Shown piece after piece: positions 9,092 through 18,357 of a DNA stretch of 64,000 nt (position 1 is the stretch's first letter; each line of letters opens with the position of its first letter). A program made the position numbers and the translations under genes. Below the pieces are notes generated by a model, which saw only the letters and a list, made by a program, of their open reading frames with translations, did not search any database and had not been told where the DNA came from. The stretch spans positions 1-64,000 of the forward strand of contig NZ_MWXA01000007.1 in assembly GCF_002259795.1 (NCBI RefSeq), in the 5' to 3' direction. The stretch is from Bifidobacterium aquikefiri. Lineage in GTDB: Bacteria > Actinomycetota > Actinomycetes > Actinomycetales > Bifidobacteriaceae.

Positions 9092-9691
9092 TCATGTGCT
9101 GGCATTCGCCCCATGCTCTGCGCTCAGGGCGTGCAGGACACCGATAATTCCATTCACCGCCTGGTCCATCGGCAGCTGAGCATGGTTCGCTCGCGCAAGC
9201 ACGTATCCGCCCTGAATCACTGCGACCATCGTGCGAGCCAGATCCTCTGCATTCACGGTCGCAGGCAGCTCGCCGACATCGACGGCCTCCTGCAACACTC
9301 CAGTCCACAGGGTTAGCTGGCGCTGAAATGCTTCAGCGATCAGCGCGATCATCTCAGGGTCGTCAAACACCTGCGGGTCTTGAGTCATGCGCCCGATACG
9401 ACAGCCCCGAGTTCCAGCACGGGGAACGCGCAGATAGCGTTCAATGCGGTCCAGCGGAGAGCCCGATTCCTCAAGAATCTCACGCCCGCCGAAAGACTGC
9501 GCAACGTTATGGCGTAACGCCTCCAACGCAAGATCATGCTTGCCCGCAAAAAAGTGGTACATGCTCCCCTGCCCGACCCCTGCGGCATGCAGTACTTCAT
9601 GCGGACTCGTGTCCGCGTAGCCGCGCTCCCACAGCAGCCGGCTCATAGCCATAACAAGACGATTCCGGGACGATATTGAAGAACTTGTCAT
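9092..9691 (-). CDS. TetR-family transcriptional regulator
   Basis: About 199 residues. The N-terminal helix-turn-helix includes LWERGYADTSPHEVLHAAGVGQGSMYHFFAGK, broken here as ERGYADTSPHEVLHAAGVG then GSMYHFF, the classic TetR recognition helix. The C-terminal ligand domain resembles the TetR_C_16/AcrR-like group. I start at the ATG at 9691; the frame is open further upstream, but that stretch is hydrophobic and unrelated to the family. A 22-bp inverted repeat sits 9 bases upstream, so autorepression is likely. It is probably cotranscribed with the GAPDH gene. The ligand is unknown. Confidence 0.85.
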   Translation of the reverse strand: MTSSSISSRNRLVMAMSRLLWERGYADTSPHEVLHAAGVGQGSMYHFFAGKHDLALEALRHNVAQSFGGREILEESGSPLDRIERYLRVPRAGTRGCRIGRMTQDPQVFDDPEMIALIAEAFQRQLTLWTGVLQEAVDVGELPATVNAEDLARTMVAVIQGGYVLARANHAQLPMDQAVNGIIGVLHALSAEHGANAST

Positions 9692-9699
9692 ACCCAAAA

Positions 9700-9721
9700 G
9701 TGTAACTACTAGTATGTACAC
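9700..9721. promoter_or_regulatory. TetR operator, 22-bp inverted repeat
   Basis: GTGTA AC TACTAGTA TG TACAC is an inverted repeat with 18 of 22 bases symmetric and a perfect 8-bp centre (TACTAGTA). Size, symmetry and location 9 bases before the regulator start fit a TetR autoregulatory operator. Confidence 0.65.
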
Positions 9722-10074
9722 TGTCAAGTAGGCCCGCAGCCAACCTATGCTCCTTCCCAGGAACACCTGCATCGGCAGCCCAATGAACAGGAAGCATTGC
9801 AACCATACCAACGTCGACAATTACTCATGCACAGAAAATCACCACTGGACGGTCTACAGCGGGAATGCATGCGATCCGCAATCGACTGCGATCAACCAAC
9901 ACGGCAGCAAACCCGAAATCCATAACGTTCTCATGACTGCCGCCTGACAGATGGAGGCCTTGATGGCAGGAACCGGTAGATGAGACGTAGGTTGCCCTTC
10001 TGATGCATGATTCATGACGGAGTTTTTCATATTGGCATATTGTCTGCATGCAACGATTGTTCAGACAGAAGAAA
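9722..10074. other. Intergenic region, no gene seen
   Basis: Between the TetR operator and the terminator of the surface protein gene. Short open frames exist on both strands, but none has a plausible ribosome binding site or recognisable protein. The TetR promoter is expected in the first 60 bases. Confidence 0.5.
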
Positions 10075-10110
10075 GGGTGTCCGAAGCAGAGATACATGCT
10101 TCGAACACCC
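10075..10110 (-). terminator. Rho-independent terminator of the surface phosphatase gene
   Basis: A 14-bp stem with one mismatch: GGGTGTCCGAAGCA at 10075-10088 pairs with TGCTTCGAACACCC at 10097-10110. Read on the minus strand it is followed by TTTCTTC. It begins 28 bases after the stop of the gene at 10138. Confidence 0.8.
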
Positions 10111-10137
10111 AGACTGTTTCAATGACTATTTATTGAT

Positions 10138-13100
10138 TCACTTCTGAATTCGCCGAATCTTGAGGATGGTAAGTCCAAGAGCCAACGTCACCATCAACGC
10201 CACTGCAATCTGGCTGACATCGCTTCCAGTCTTTGAAAGCTCGGATTGCGCCGTCTTGCTCACCGGCTTGGCCACAGACTTGGCGGCACGTTGCGAAGTG
10301 GCTGTGCCTTTCTCATTGACGATCGGGTGAGTCTTTGAGTTTTCAGCCTCATTGTCAGGTACTCCTTCCGCAGGGTTGCCGGGCTTGGTGGTGGAACCGG
10401 ATGAATGGCCGGAATCGTTGCTGGGTGCAGCGGTAACGACCAGGTCGGAGGATGCCGTGATGCCGCCAGTCGTAATGCTGATGGACACCGTTCCGGCCTT
10501 GTGTGCGGTTACCAGTCCGCTCTTTGCATCAACGGATGCAATGGTTGGATTGCTGCTTGCCCACACATGTGAGACCGGGTCGGCAATATGCAACGAGATT
10601 GCCGGGTTACCATTGTCTCCTTGCTGGGCGATGCCGGTTGCACTGTATTGCTTGGTCTGCCCTGTTTCCAGAGTGTCGCTCTTCGTGGAATCCACAACTT
10701 TCACAGTCGACGACTGGCCGTCTGCCGCTGTGGCCGCAGCTGTCCCTTGATCAATGGCAAGCGAGGATAAGAGTGGTTCCACTGAGAATTCGACAGAACC
10801 ATCATCGTTTACATGGACCAACCCGAAATGATAGAAGCCACCTTGGTCTGGGGTTGAATAGGCAGGCATGCCGAGGTCGGCGAATGTGAATTGCGGTATT
10901 CCCGATGGCCAGGTGACGCTCTGCCCTTCAGGGTTGAGAAGCTGTTCTGAGAAACCGCGGGCATGTCCATAGACAATCATGACATGCTTGTCAGGATGAG
11001 CGTTCTGATAGTTTTGGACCAGCTGCAGGAACTGCTGCGCTTCCCAGCGGTCTGAGAATTCGCTGTTCTGTGCAGGGAACGGATCGTAGGCAGGCATATG
11101 AATGCCAACGATGACGACAGGCGTGGACGAGGATTCAAGCTGCTGCTGCAACCAGGGGTATTGACCGTTTGCCAGGCTTGGAGATTGATATTTGTCGGAA
11201 CTCGTGACTCCACCGTGCGAATTGTCGACCGCGATGAAGGTGGATTTCCCGGTCCGATACATGTAATGGGTGTCGCCAAATACCTGGGCAAAGTTGTCTG
11301 CTTCGGAGAGCGTTCCCTGGGTATCTTCATGGTTGCCGACAAGGTCATGGTAGGGCAGTCCAATGTTAGCCACCAACGACTGTGCATACTGCAAGTCCTT
11401 GAGTTCGCCGTCGTCTGGCATGTCTCCGAGCATTTGTACCTGCGTCGGCGTGGCAGTCGATGAGAGTGGCTCAACGGTCTGGCCACTGTCGGTCGTATAT
11501 GACTTGCCTGCCACGCGTTCAGCGATATGCTCCAGATTCACTGCGCTGGCGCTTTTGGTGTCTGACGCGAGAAGATGAGCGTCATCTCCCATGAGATAGG
11601 TGGTTCCACCTGATTTGAAGTCCGAGGAGTCTTCATCGAACTTCAACCATTCCGGGTTGCTTGCTATGCCTGAATACGCATACGCGCTGGCAGGCCTGGG
11701 CGAGTAATCGCCGGTGACATAGCCGAGGTGAATGGTCCCCTTGGATTCGGCGCTTGGTCGAATGCTGAGAAGATCGACAAAGTTGAACGTCACTGGCAGG
11801 GAACTTCCAGATGGGATCTGCACCGTGATGGGAGCCCATTTCCCGTAGGTCAGATTTGAAACGTACTCATTCGTTTTTTGTCCGTTTGCCTGTATGAAGG
11901 AAATGCACACCTCAAAGGCGCTGTGGACGGGATCGTCGATTTTTGCCCATACGGTTATGGATGTCGGCGTCACGCCTTCACCGTTCTTGTCGATGGTGAC
12001 CGTGTTCTTGGGCCACATGACGAGCTGGTGCACACCGGAGCTGCTGGGCATGTCGTAGGACAGCCGTATCGACTGCTTCTGGGAGCTTGGAGTGTCGGTC
12101 GCATCGGCTGTGTATGCAGCATCCCCTGTGGCTCCTCCATAGTATGAGAGTGACCACGCGCTCGGGTCATCGGCTGTCGCGGCGGTTTCGTGCGCAGTTC
12201 CGACGGCGACCTGTGTCGTTGCGGTCTGCGTGCCGACAGTCGCTGTGACCGTTGCAAGACCACTGCCATCGGCTGCACCGGTGAACACACCTGTCTGAGA
12301 GATGGATCCCAAGGTTGGATCCGCCACCTTCCATGTAGCCGACTTTGCATCGAGCGTGGTGGTCGTCGTCCCATTCTTCCCGATCACTGAGAGGGTACCG
12401 GACCCGCCGTTGACAACATCCAGATCATCGGGGTTGATGGTGAGTGCATCATACTTGCTGGTCACAGTGAGGGACACGCTCGCCACGGCATCTCCGATGC
12501 GAGCGGTGATCGTTCCGGTTCCAACGCCTTTGGCCGTGAATTCATTGTTCGACCAGGTTCCCAGGCTCGCTGGAGAGACGGTGACTCGAGGCTGATCCTT
12601 GGTCGTTGCATTTCCTGCGGAGTCGCTTGCATACACGTCGACTGGAACCGTTGCTCCAAGGGCGGTCGATACCGCCTTGTCTGAATTGATGTGGGCCGCC
12701 TGGCTTCTGCCGTTTGCGGGTGCTGTGCTGTACAGGAAGATGCCATTAGTCACGGGTCGTTCCTGACCGTCCGAGGGAGTATTCATCACGGAAACCGTAG
12801 TGTTGCCCGTCTTTCGAGCGACCATTTCGGTCGATCCACCGCCGTCAAGTTGAACGGCATTGGTGACTCCCTTGCTGAGCATGTAGGAAGTCACCTGTGC
12901 CATGGTTACACCCAGAGCATTGCTGTTGGTCTGATGTCCATCAAAGGTAGCCATGATCAGATGACCATCTTCGGTCGTCCCTATCGCAGTTCTCGGAACG
13001 ATATCCGTGTTGCCAGTGGAGACGCCGGCGGAATCGGTGTTGGCCTTCCCGTTGGCGATGATTCTGTATGAAGCCTCAACGAGTTGCTGGATACCAGCAT

Positions 13101-13974
13101 TGGGAGTGATGCTTGACGTAAGGCTGACATCGTCACCCTGATGTATGTTCGTTCGAATCCACTTGCCTCCGGCGCTCGGCGAATCAGACGCAAGCAGCCC
13201 GTACGTGTCTGAAGGAAGCTTGTCGACGTGATCTGCGGTTGTTATGGAAGTGACGTGAATCGTCTTGCCGTTGTCGCTTGAAGTCCCCAAGACAATGAGG
13301 CGGGTACCTCCAAGATACTGCGATGAGATTGCTCCGGTATGCGGCGTAATCTCGGTTATGCCATCTCCCTGGGCATCTGACTCCCATCCAATTGAGGTCA
13401 ATGCGTGGGTCGCACTACCGTCAGCGATCGTTCCCGAGAACCGTTGAGTGTCGAAAGTCACTTTCCCATCACTGGTCACGCCAAAACTGGCATCATAGGA
13501 GTTTTTGGGGCTTTTGTAGATTTCTCCATTGATAATCTCGCCATCGGTAGGTTCGCCAGAGGCATTGATGCTGAAGTATCCGCCGTTGATGCCCGCTACT
13601 GCGCCGGAGCGGTTTGCCATTGATGAAATCGTCTCATCGCTGGAATTCACCACCTCGTCGCCCGCTCCGACGACTCCAAGCTTGACGTTGGAGCTCGAAA
13701 GGTCGCTGTCCAGCTCTTCAACGGGCTGCTTTCCCTGCACGGAGTTAACATCCTCAGACGAATAATGCACGCCTGAGGTCACGTCATACGACGATGTGCT
13801 TTGTCTGCTTGCTATCTGTGGCCAGCCGTCGATCTGCGCAACGCCGCTGCTGGAATCTGCAGCCTGAGCATACGAGGGAATAAAGAGAAGAGGAAGAAGG
13901 AAACAGGACGTGGTTACTATCGCAATGTGTCTCATGGCATGCATGCGATGATTTTTTTGCTGTAATATTCGCAC
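10138..13974 (-). CDS. Wall-anchored phosphodiester glycosidase / metallophosphoesterase fusion
   Basis: A 1278-residue surface protein. Domains in order: signal peptide (about 1-38, ending SYAQA); a phosphodiester glycosidase domain (NAGPA family, about 80-420) with NGGYFSIN and the signature VQLDGGGSTEMVA; a bacterial Ig-like (Big_2) segment at about 430-600; a beta-sandwich region; a calcineurin-type metallophosphoesterase at about 830-1060 with GDMPDDGE, GNHED, GIHMPAYDP and YGHARG; another Big_2 repeat at about 1085-1175; a Pro/Ser/Thr linker; and a C-terminal sortase signal LSKTG, a membrane helix and KIRRIQK. Known family members cleave sugar-phosphate phosphodiesters. Joined to a phosphatase, it could strip and then dephosphorylate phosphoglycans at the cell surface; that is inference. 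The start is uncertain: GTG at 13974, or ATG at 13944 or 13935. Confidence 0.85.
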   Translation of the reverse strand: MRILQQKNHRMHAMRHIAIVTTSCFLLPLLFIPSYAQAADSSSGVAQIDGWPQIASRQSTSSYDVTSGVHYSSEDVNSVQGKQPVEELDSDLSSSNVKLGVVGAGDEVVNSSDETISSMANRSGAVAGINGGYFSINASGEPTDGEIINGEIYKSPKNSYDASFGVTSDGKVTFDTQRFSGTIADGSATHALTSIGWESDAQGDGITEITPHTGAISSQYLGGTRLIVLGTSSDNGKTIHVTSITTADHVDKLPSDTYGLLASDSPSAGGKWIRTNIHQGDDVSLTSSITPNAGIQQLVEASYRIIANGKANTDSAGVSTGNTDIVPRTAIGTTEDGHLIMATFDGHQTNSNALGVTMAQVTSYMLSKGVTNAVQLDGGGSTEMVARKTGNTTVSVMNTPSDGQERPVTNGIFLYSTAPANGRSQAAHINSDKAVSTALGATVPVDVYASDSAGNATTKDQPRVTVSPASLGTWSNNEFTAKGVGTGTITARIGDAVASVSLTVTSKYDALTINPDDLDVVNGGSGTLSVIGKNGTTTTTLDAKSATWKVADPTLGSISQTGVFTGAADGSGLATVTATVGTQTATTQVAVGTAHETAATADDPSAWSLSYYGGATGDAAYTADATDTPSSQKQSIRLSYDMPSSSGVHQLVMWPKNTVTIDKNGEGVTPTSITVWAKIDDPVHSAFEVCISFIQANGQKTNEYVSNLTYGKWAPITVQIPSGSSLPVTFNFVDLLSIRPSAESKGTIHLGYVTGDYSPRPASAYAYSGIASNPEWLKFDEDSSDFKSGGTTYLMGDDAHLLASDTKSASAVNLEHIAERVAGKSYTTDSGQTVEPLSSTATPTQVQMLGDMPDDGELKDLQYAQSLVANIGLPYHDLVGNHEDTQGTLSEADNFAQVFGDTHYMYRTGKSTFIAVDNSHGGVTSSDKYQSPSLANGQYPWLQQQLESSSTPVVIVGIHMPAYDPFPAQNSEFSDRWEAQQFLQLVQNYQNAHPDKHVMIVYGHARGFSEQLLNPEGQSVTWPSGIPQFTFADLGMPAYSTPDQGGFYHFGLVHVNDDGSVEFSVEPLLSSLAIDQGTAAATAADGQSSTVKVVDSTKSDTLETGQTKQYSATGIAQQGDNGNPAISLHIADPVSHVWASSNPTIASVDAKSGLVTAHKAGTVSISITTGGITASSDLVVTAAPSNDSGHSSGSTTKPGNPAEGVPDNEAENSKTHPIVNEKGTATSQRAAKSVAKPVSKTAQSELSKTGSDVSQIAVALMVTLALGLTILKIRRIQK

Positions 13975-14785
13975 ACGTTCACTCTAAAGCCGTGAGAACT
14001 GTGCAAGAGTCTTCGAAAATGAAATTCAGACCAACAATGAAGAAACATCTTCACTTCGCTCTCACATCAATATGAAAGCTTGTACCAGTGCCGGTAGATC
14101 AGGCAAAGAGAAAGAAGAGCAGTCAGAGAACAGCGAAAACAGATAAGGCTGGATGTATATCTGTTGCTGTTTTCGTTATTATCGTGGTGGTTGTGGTTCA
14201 GCTCGAGCAATGGATGAGCCACCTATCAATCAGGGCAGTATCCATAGATGTACAGTTCTATTTCACACTCTGAAAACAACGCGAGGTGGGTTTGCCGGTA
14301 ATGCCTGTTCAGCAAATCATTTGGATATCAAGTTTGTCTGCGCTGAATTTGCTCCAGCGTATATGCAAGCGGACAGTCCGAAAGCGTGCATGCACCGATC
14401 TTCAACGACTGCTATGCACGATTCAAACGCAACTGGCTAAAGACCACACAGACATATCATCTGAAGGCTCCCCATAAAAGATGTTCCCCTTGCAGGCATG
14501 CAAAGCTGCCACTCAAGGGTAATCACCATTGCTCTTAAACGATTCACCAAGTTAGCAGTGTGTAGAAACAGTTGTTTTGCTGTGTGCGGCAACATAAACG
14601 CATCGGATCAATCTGTCCGCCCCGTTTCCCTGATAATTGTTTCTTCTTCAGCAGATGCCGTTGATGATAACGCGCTTATTTATCGTACGCTCTTCGAGCA
14701 TGCCGTCTTGGAGCAGTATTTCAAGGATTGAGTATTCGGATTCCATCATTGTCACATTCTCTTTGTGCACGGTGGCAGAAATATC
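13975..14785. other. Long intergenic region (about 0.8 kb), no gene identified
   Basis: Promoter space for the leftward surface protein and the rightward regulator. The short open frames have atypical composition and no recognisable domain. One of them, a 33-codon minus-strand frame near 14651-14751, has a possible ribosome binding site but no other support. Confidence 0.5.
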
Positions 14786-14822
14786 AGCAATTATAATTGT
14801 GCAATAATAGTTGTACAAATTG
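14786..14822. promoter_or_regulatory. Candidate operator region of the ArsR-type regulator
   Basis: Two related elements, TTGTGCAA and the perfect 8-bp palindrome TTGTACAA, lie about one and a half turns apart, 25 to 50 bases ahead of the regulator start at 14847. Closely spaced inverted elements of this kind are typical of autoregulated operons. No binding motif for this regulator is known to me. Confidence 0.3.
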
Positions 14823-14846
14823 AGTTGTGGAGATATCGTTGCTCCT

Positions 14847-15449
14847 ATGAGTTCCGAAGAATTGAGCAAAGATACACGGGCGGATGGTGCCCTGGCGACT
14901 ATCAGACAGGATTCGATTCTGCTGGCGGTGGCCAATCCGCTGCGCATGAGGATATTGGGATTGTTGCGTACCGAAGGCGAAAAAACGGTAGGACAAATCA
15001 GCGAGCTCACCGGGGTGGCACCTGGGAGTGTGAGCTTCCACTTGCGCAAGCTCTCTGATGCGGGGATGGTATGTCAGGATGTCAAACCGCAGGGTGATGC
15101 GCGTAGAAGTTGGTGGAAGGCCACATATCAGGCAATGCGTCCCCCAACACGGGATGACGCAGATAGGACCAGCGATGCCGACTATGCATACCGTCGGGCC
15201 GTTGCGGTCACTTATGAATCGATCTATGAGCGCTATCTTGATGCACTGCCCGATCTGCCCCAGGATTGGCATGGTGTAGGCCTGAGCGAGGACAGAATCA
15301 TGGAACTGACACCGGAGGAAACCGAGGAAATGAGCCATGAGTTCGATGAGCTGGCACGCAAGTGGCAGGGGCGCGCACAGCATCATGCGGATCATGATGA
15401 CAGGCGCAAGGTGGCTCTGATCTTGCAGGCGTTCCCATGGATCCCATGA
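14847..15449 (+). CDS. ArsR-type winged-helix regulator
   Basis: A 200-residue protein from the ATG at 14847. Residues about 20-90 form a winged helix-turn-helix: ANPLRMRILGLLRTEGEKTV, then QISELTGVAPGSVSFHLRKL and the wing. There is no metal-binding CxC pair, so it is not a metal sensor of the classic kind; the C-terminal 110 residues are a helical domain of unknown ligand. This type is often found directly ahead of MFS exporter genes in actinobacteria. Its stop codon overlaps the next gene (ATGA at 15446-15449), so the two are translationally coupled and probably form a repressor-exporter pair. Confidence 0.85.
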   Translation: MSSEELSKDTRADGALATIRQDSILLAVANPLRMRILGLLRTEGEKTVGQISELTGVAPGSVSFHLRKLSDAGMVCQDVKPQGDARRSWWKATYQAMRPPTRDDADRTSDADYAYRRAVAVTYESIYERYLDALPDLPQDWHGVGLSEDRIMELTPEETEEMSHEFDELARKWQGRAQHHADHDDRRKVALILQAFPWIP

Positions 15450-16747
15450 TCGTGGACAAGCGCAATACCAATTCATCATGCAAAGCGGAAGAACACAGGA
15501 CCAAGGGAATTTCGGCTCCGCTTTGGCGTCAACCTCGATATATGTCGTGGTTCACGGCCGACACTGCGTCAGCCGCTGGCACTGCCATGCAAGGATTCGC
15601 AATTTCCCTCGTTGCGTTTAAGCTGTCAGGATCGGTGGTGAGTGCCGGATGGCTCACCACACTCATGCGTGTGGTGCAACAGTTCGCGAACCTTTTCGGT
15701 GGCACCTTTGTTGACAGACACGGGCGAAAACAACTGATCATCATCAACTGTGCTGCCGAGGCTGCATTGTGGGGCACGGTATTCATCCTGCTCTTCCAAG
15801 GCAATCTCACATTCTGGGTTTTCGCAATGCTCGCCGTGTGCTCATCGCTCTGCAACGGCTTTCTGGGGGGTGCCACGGATGCAGTGCTCCGTTCGATCAT
15901 CGATATCCGGGATTATCCGAAGGCACGAAGTGTCAGTGAGGGAAGGGATGCGACAATCAATCTTGTTGGCAGTCCGCTGGGCGGTGCTCTTTACGGCTTC
16001 ACACCCTGGCTTCCCTTTCTTATGGCAGTCATTCTCTATGCATTAGCTGGAGTGTCAGCCAATCGGATCAACTTCAAGATTCATGACCAACAAATCGCAG
16101 GCAAGCGTCCAGCCAGAACGCCTTTCTTCGATGATTTCAAGACTGGCTGGCGTTACGTATTCTCCAGCGGTCTGATCGTGGTTCTGTTGATCATGACAGC
16201 GCTTCTCAATCTTGGTATCAACGGAGTGCAGTATGCGATACAGCTGTATCTGGTGAGCATACATACCAATGCCTTCTTCATCGGACTCATCGACTCCAGC
16301 ACCTGCATCGGAGTACTCGTTGGTGCCTTCATGGCCGGCAAACTGAGCGATAGTGCGCCGGTCGGCACCAGCATCCTGGCATCATCCGTTATTACTCTCG
16401 CTGTCTGCATTCCTATGATGCTCAATGGTTCGTATGTGCTTGTACTCGTCTGCTCCGCGCTCATCGGTCTGCCCTTCCCACTGTATAATGCAATGTGTCT
16501 CGGCTTCATATTCGCCAAAACCCCCAACAGGCTTCAAGGCCGTGTAAAATCCGCAATGTCGGTAAGTGTGCAGACGCTATCCATATTTAGCAGTGCCATA
16601 GCAGGTATGCTGCTGGGACACTTTGGATTCACCGCTGCGATCATGGCGTTCGGCGTGCCCCTCACAGCAGCAACCATTGTTGCCTTTGCCTCGCAACGAA
16701 TCCGCAAAATCCCGGCAGCCGACGAGTGGGAGCGGACGGGCTTATAG
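15446..16747 (+). CDS. MFS transporter (drug exporter type)
   Basis: About 433 residues with about 12 membrane helices. Near the start it has GTFVDRHGRKQLIIINC, matching the major facilitator loop 2-3 motif G-x-x-x-D-R-x-G-R-K. The overall form matches the macrolide-efflux-like/enterobactin-exporter-type MFS proteins. I favour the ATG at 15446 because of the ATGA overlap with the regulator; the ATG at 15437 is also possible. The substrate is unknown. Coupling to an ArsR-type regulator suggests induced export of a toxic compound or metabolite. Confidence 0.85.
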   Translation: MIVDKRNTNSSCKAEEHRTKGISAPLWRQPRYMSWFTADTASAAGTAMQGFAISLVAFKLSGSVVSAGWLTTLMRVVQQFANLFGGTFVDRHGRKQLIIINCAAEAALWGTVFILLFQGNLTFWVFAMLAVCSSLCNGFLGGATDAVLRSIIDIRDYPKARSVSEGRDATINLVGSPLGGALYGFTPWLPFLMAVILYALAGVSANRINFKIHDQQIAGKRPARTPFFDDFKTGWRYVFSSGLIVVLLIMTALLNLGINGVQYAIQLYLVSIHTNAFFIGLIDSSTCIGVLVGAFMAGKLSDSAPVGTSILASSVITLAVCIPMMLNGSYVLVLVCSALIGLPFPLYNAMCLGFIFAKTPNRLQGRVKSAMSVSVQTLSIFSSAIAGMLLGHFGFTAAIMAFGVPLTAATIVAFASQRIRKIPAADEWERTGL

Positions 16748-16769
16748 GGCGCTTACCCGTGGTGGGCGG

Positions 16770-16806
16770 ACCAGTGGCAGCTTAACCGTTGGCAGCTTAA
16801 CCGTTG
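16770..16806. repeat. Short tandem duplication
   Basis: The unit TTGGCAGCTTAACCG occurs twice in a row (first copy with one change) in the gap between the MFS and dehydrogenase genes. No function is apparent. Confidence 0.6.
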
Positions 16807-16935
16807 AGGTCAAGAATAGTATGGCTGTAATGGTGTGCGGAGACAGTCTTGTCCACCACAAGGAGTGGTCTGAATATAGACGATTTCATCATTCGGCGCA
16901 ATGCCGATTCCTATCGATAAGCAAGGGAGAAACAC

Positions 16936-17697
16936 ATGAATACAACAGTGGTAATCACTGGGGCAGTGTCGGGCATCGGGTTGAGCGCATCAAAGCAGTT
17001 CTTGGCAAAGGGATGGAATGTGATGATGGCCGACTTCAATAACGACCTGGGCCAGAAGGTATATAAGGAGCTATCAGAACAGTACTCCCCCGAACAAGTC
17101 GCCTTTGCACCATGTGATGTGTCAAATGCACAGTCCGTTGATGACCTGGCAAAGGCTGCGTACCAAACATTCGGACATGTTGACAGTGTGATCAACAATG
17201 CCGGAATCTTTGCCAAGGGCGCGGTTCACGAGATCGACGAGAAGGTTTGGGATCGCGTGATGGCAACCGATGTAAAGTCGATATATCTGACAACGAAGGC
17301 ATTCGTGCCCAAAATGATCGAACGGAAGTCAGGGACAATCGTCAACACCTCCTCAATTTCCGGACTTCAGGGTGATTACAACATGGCAGTATATAACGCG
17401 GCAAAGGGAGCAGTCGTCAATCTGGTACGAGCCATGGCGCTGGATTATGGCAAGTATGGCATCCGTGTCAACAACGTCAACCCCGGACCAACCATGACTC
17501 CGATGTTCAAGAGCAACCCTCAGTCAGTGATTGACGAGTTTGCCAAGGCAAGTCCGCTCGGCAGACTCGTGAAGCCCGAAGACATCGCTCGAACCATGTA
17601 TTTCTTAGCATCAGACGAGTCAGATCCGATTACCGGCGAAAACATACCAGTCTCTGCCGGCTTCGAAATCTACAGCGGTCAGCCCGTACAAGAGTAA
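16936..17697 (+). CDS. Short-chain dehydrogenase/reductase (SDR)
   Basis: A 253-residue classical SDR. The cofactor motif is TGAVSGIG at residues 8-15, NNAG is at 87-90, and the catalytic triad is Ser140, Tyr153 and Lys157 (YNAAK). Asp33 at the end of the second strand (MMADFN) favours NAD(H) over NADP(H). AAGGGAG before the ATG is a good ribosome binding site. Close relatives are annotated as 3-oxoacyl-ACP reductase-like or sugar-alcohol dehydrogenases; the substrate cannot be given. It sits 188 bases after the MFS gene on the same strand and may be a separate unit. Confidence 0.88.
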   Translation: MNTTVVITGAVSGIGLSASKQFLAKGWNVMMADFNNDLGQKVYKELSEQYSPEQVAFAPCDVSNAQSVDDLAKAAYQTFGHVDSVINNAGIFAKGAVHEIDEKVWDRVMATDVKSIYLTTKAFVPKMIERKSGTIVNTSSISGLQGDYNMAVYNAAKGAVVNLVRAMALDYGKYGIRVNNVNPGPTMTPMFKSNPQSVIDEFAKASPLGRLVKPEDIARTMYFLASDESDPITGENIPVSAGFEIYSGQPVQE

Positions 17698-17739
17698 GAA
17701 CCGCACACATGAGTTCAAGGATTCAGAAAATATCCTGGT

Positions 17740-17776
17740 AGAAGGGACTCCTAACGGATGCCGAAAAGTCCCTTCT
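17740..17776 (+). terminator. Hairpin after the SDR gene, possible terminator
   Basis: A perfect 10-bp stem (AGAAGGGACT at 17740-17749, AGTCCCTTCT at 17767-17776) 43 bases after the SDR stop. No T-run follows, so termination is uncertain. Confidence 0.5.
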
Positions 17777-18284
17777 ATACAAATACATGAAAAGCCCAGG
17801 CAGCAGTCCTTGAAAGCTCGAACACATTACGAGCGGCACATGCCGTTGTGGGCTTCTTTCCATACATTTACGCAGAGCAACGATAGTCCCACCAATGCTG
17901 CGGGAGCGATTCACAGACTTGCTATCAGTTCTCCTTGGGAACACAGACAAGGCTGCATGCAACAGACGCTGTCAGCCCGGCATATGCTCAATTATCATGG
18001 ACTTATATTGTTGACACCCTTATACAACCACCAAGCTGCAGCTTGCTGAACTCTTTTGCGACTCGGGTCAAGTCTGTAAATATCCTAGGCAACTCAAACA
18101 GGATAACAATCTCAAGCGGTGCTTTGCCAAAGCGAGAGACTACTCGATCAAACTTGAATCAGCTCCGCTTTTTCACACATAGTGGCATATGACCTCAAGC
18201 ACTTGAAAAAGGAGCAAGCCGCTATACACGTAACACTATGTTTACTGACGAAGCTATATTCAGAAACTTTTGATGATTTATATC
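17777..18284. other. Intergenic region, no gene seen
   Basis: About 500 bases with only short frames of no recognisable content. It ends in the regulatory region of the importer operon. Confidence 0.5.
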
Positions 18285-18319
18285 ATTCATATGAATAGAT
18301 TATGAATTATCTCATTCAT
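18285..18319. promoter_or_regulatory. RpiR-type operator upstream of the amino-acid-type importer
   Basis: ATTCATATGAAT at 18285-18296 is followed by ATGAAT-TATCTC-ATTCAT at 18302-18319, a perfect 6-6-6 inverted repeat. The same ATGAAT-N6-ATTCAT pattern occurs twice ahead of the amidohydrolase operon at 24648-24694. The RpiR gene lies between the two sites, so it is the likely binder. Confidence 0.65.
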
Positions 18320-18357
18320 GCACGATATCCATTGAAGAGCGAACTTGGGAGATATAG

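Noticed and set aside
13975-14785. Several short frames in the 0.8-kb gap, including a 33-codon one on the minus strand
   Set aside because: No domain, poor composition and no conservation evidence; left as non-coding.
14784-15479. 231-codon minus-strand frame over the ArsR-type regulator
   Set aside because: Shadow of the winged-helix regulator, which has a clear domain and coupling to the next gene.
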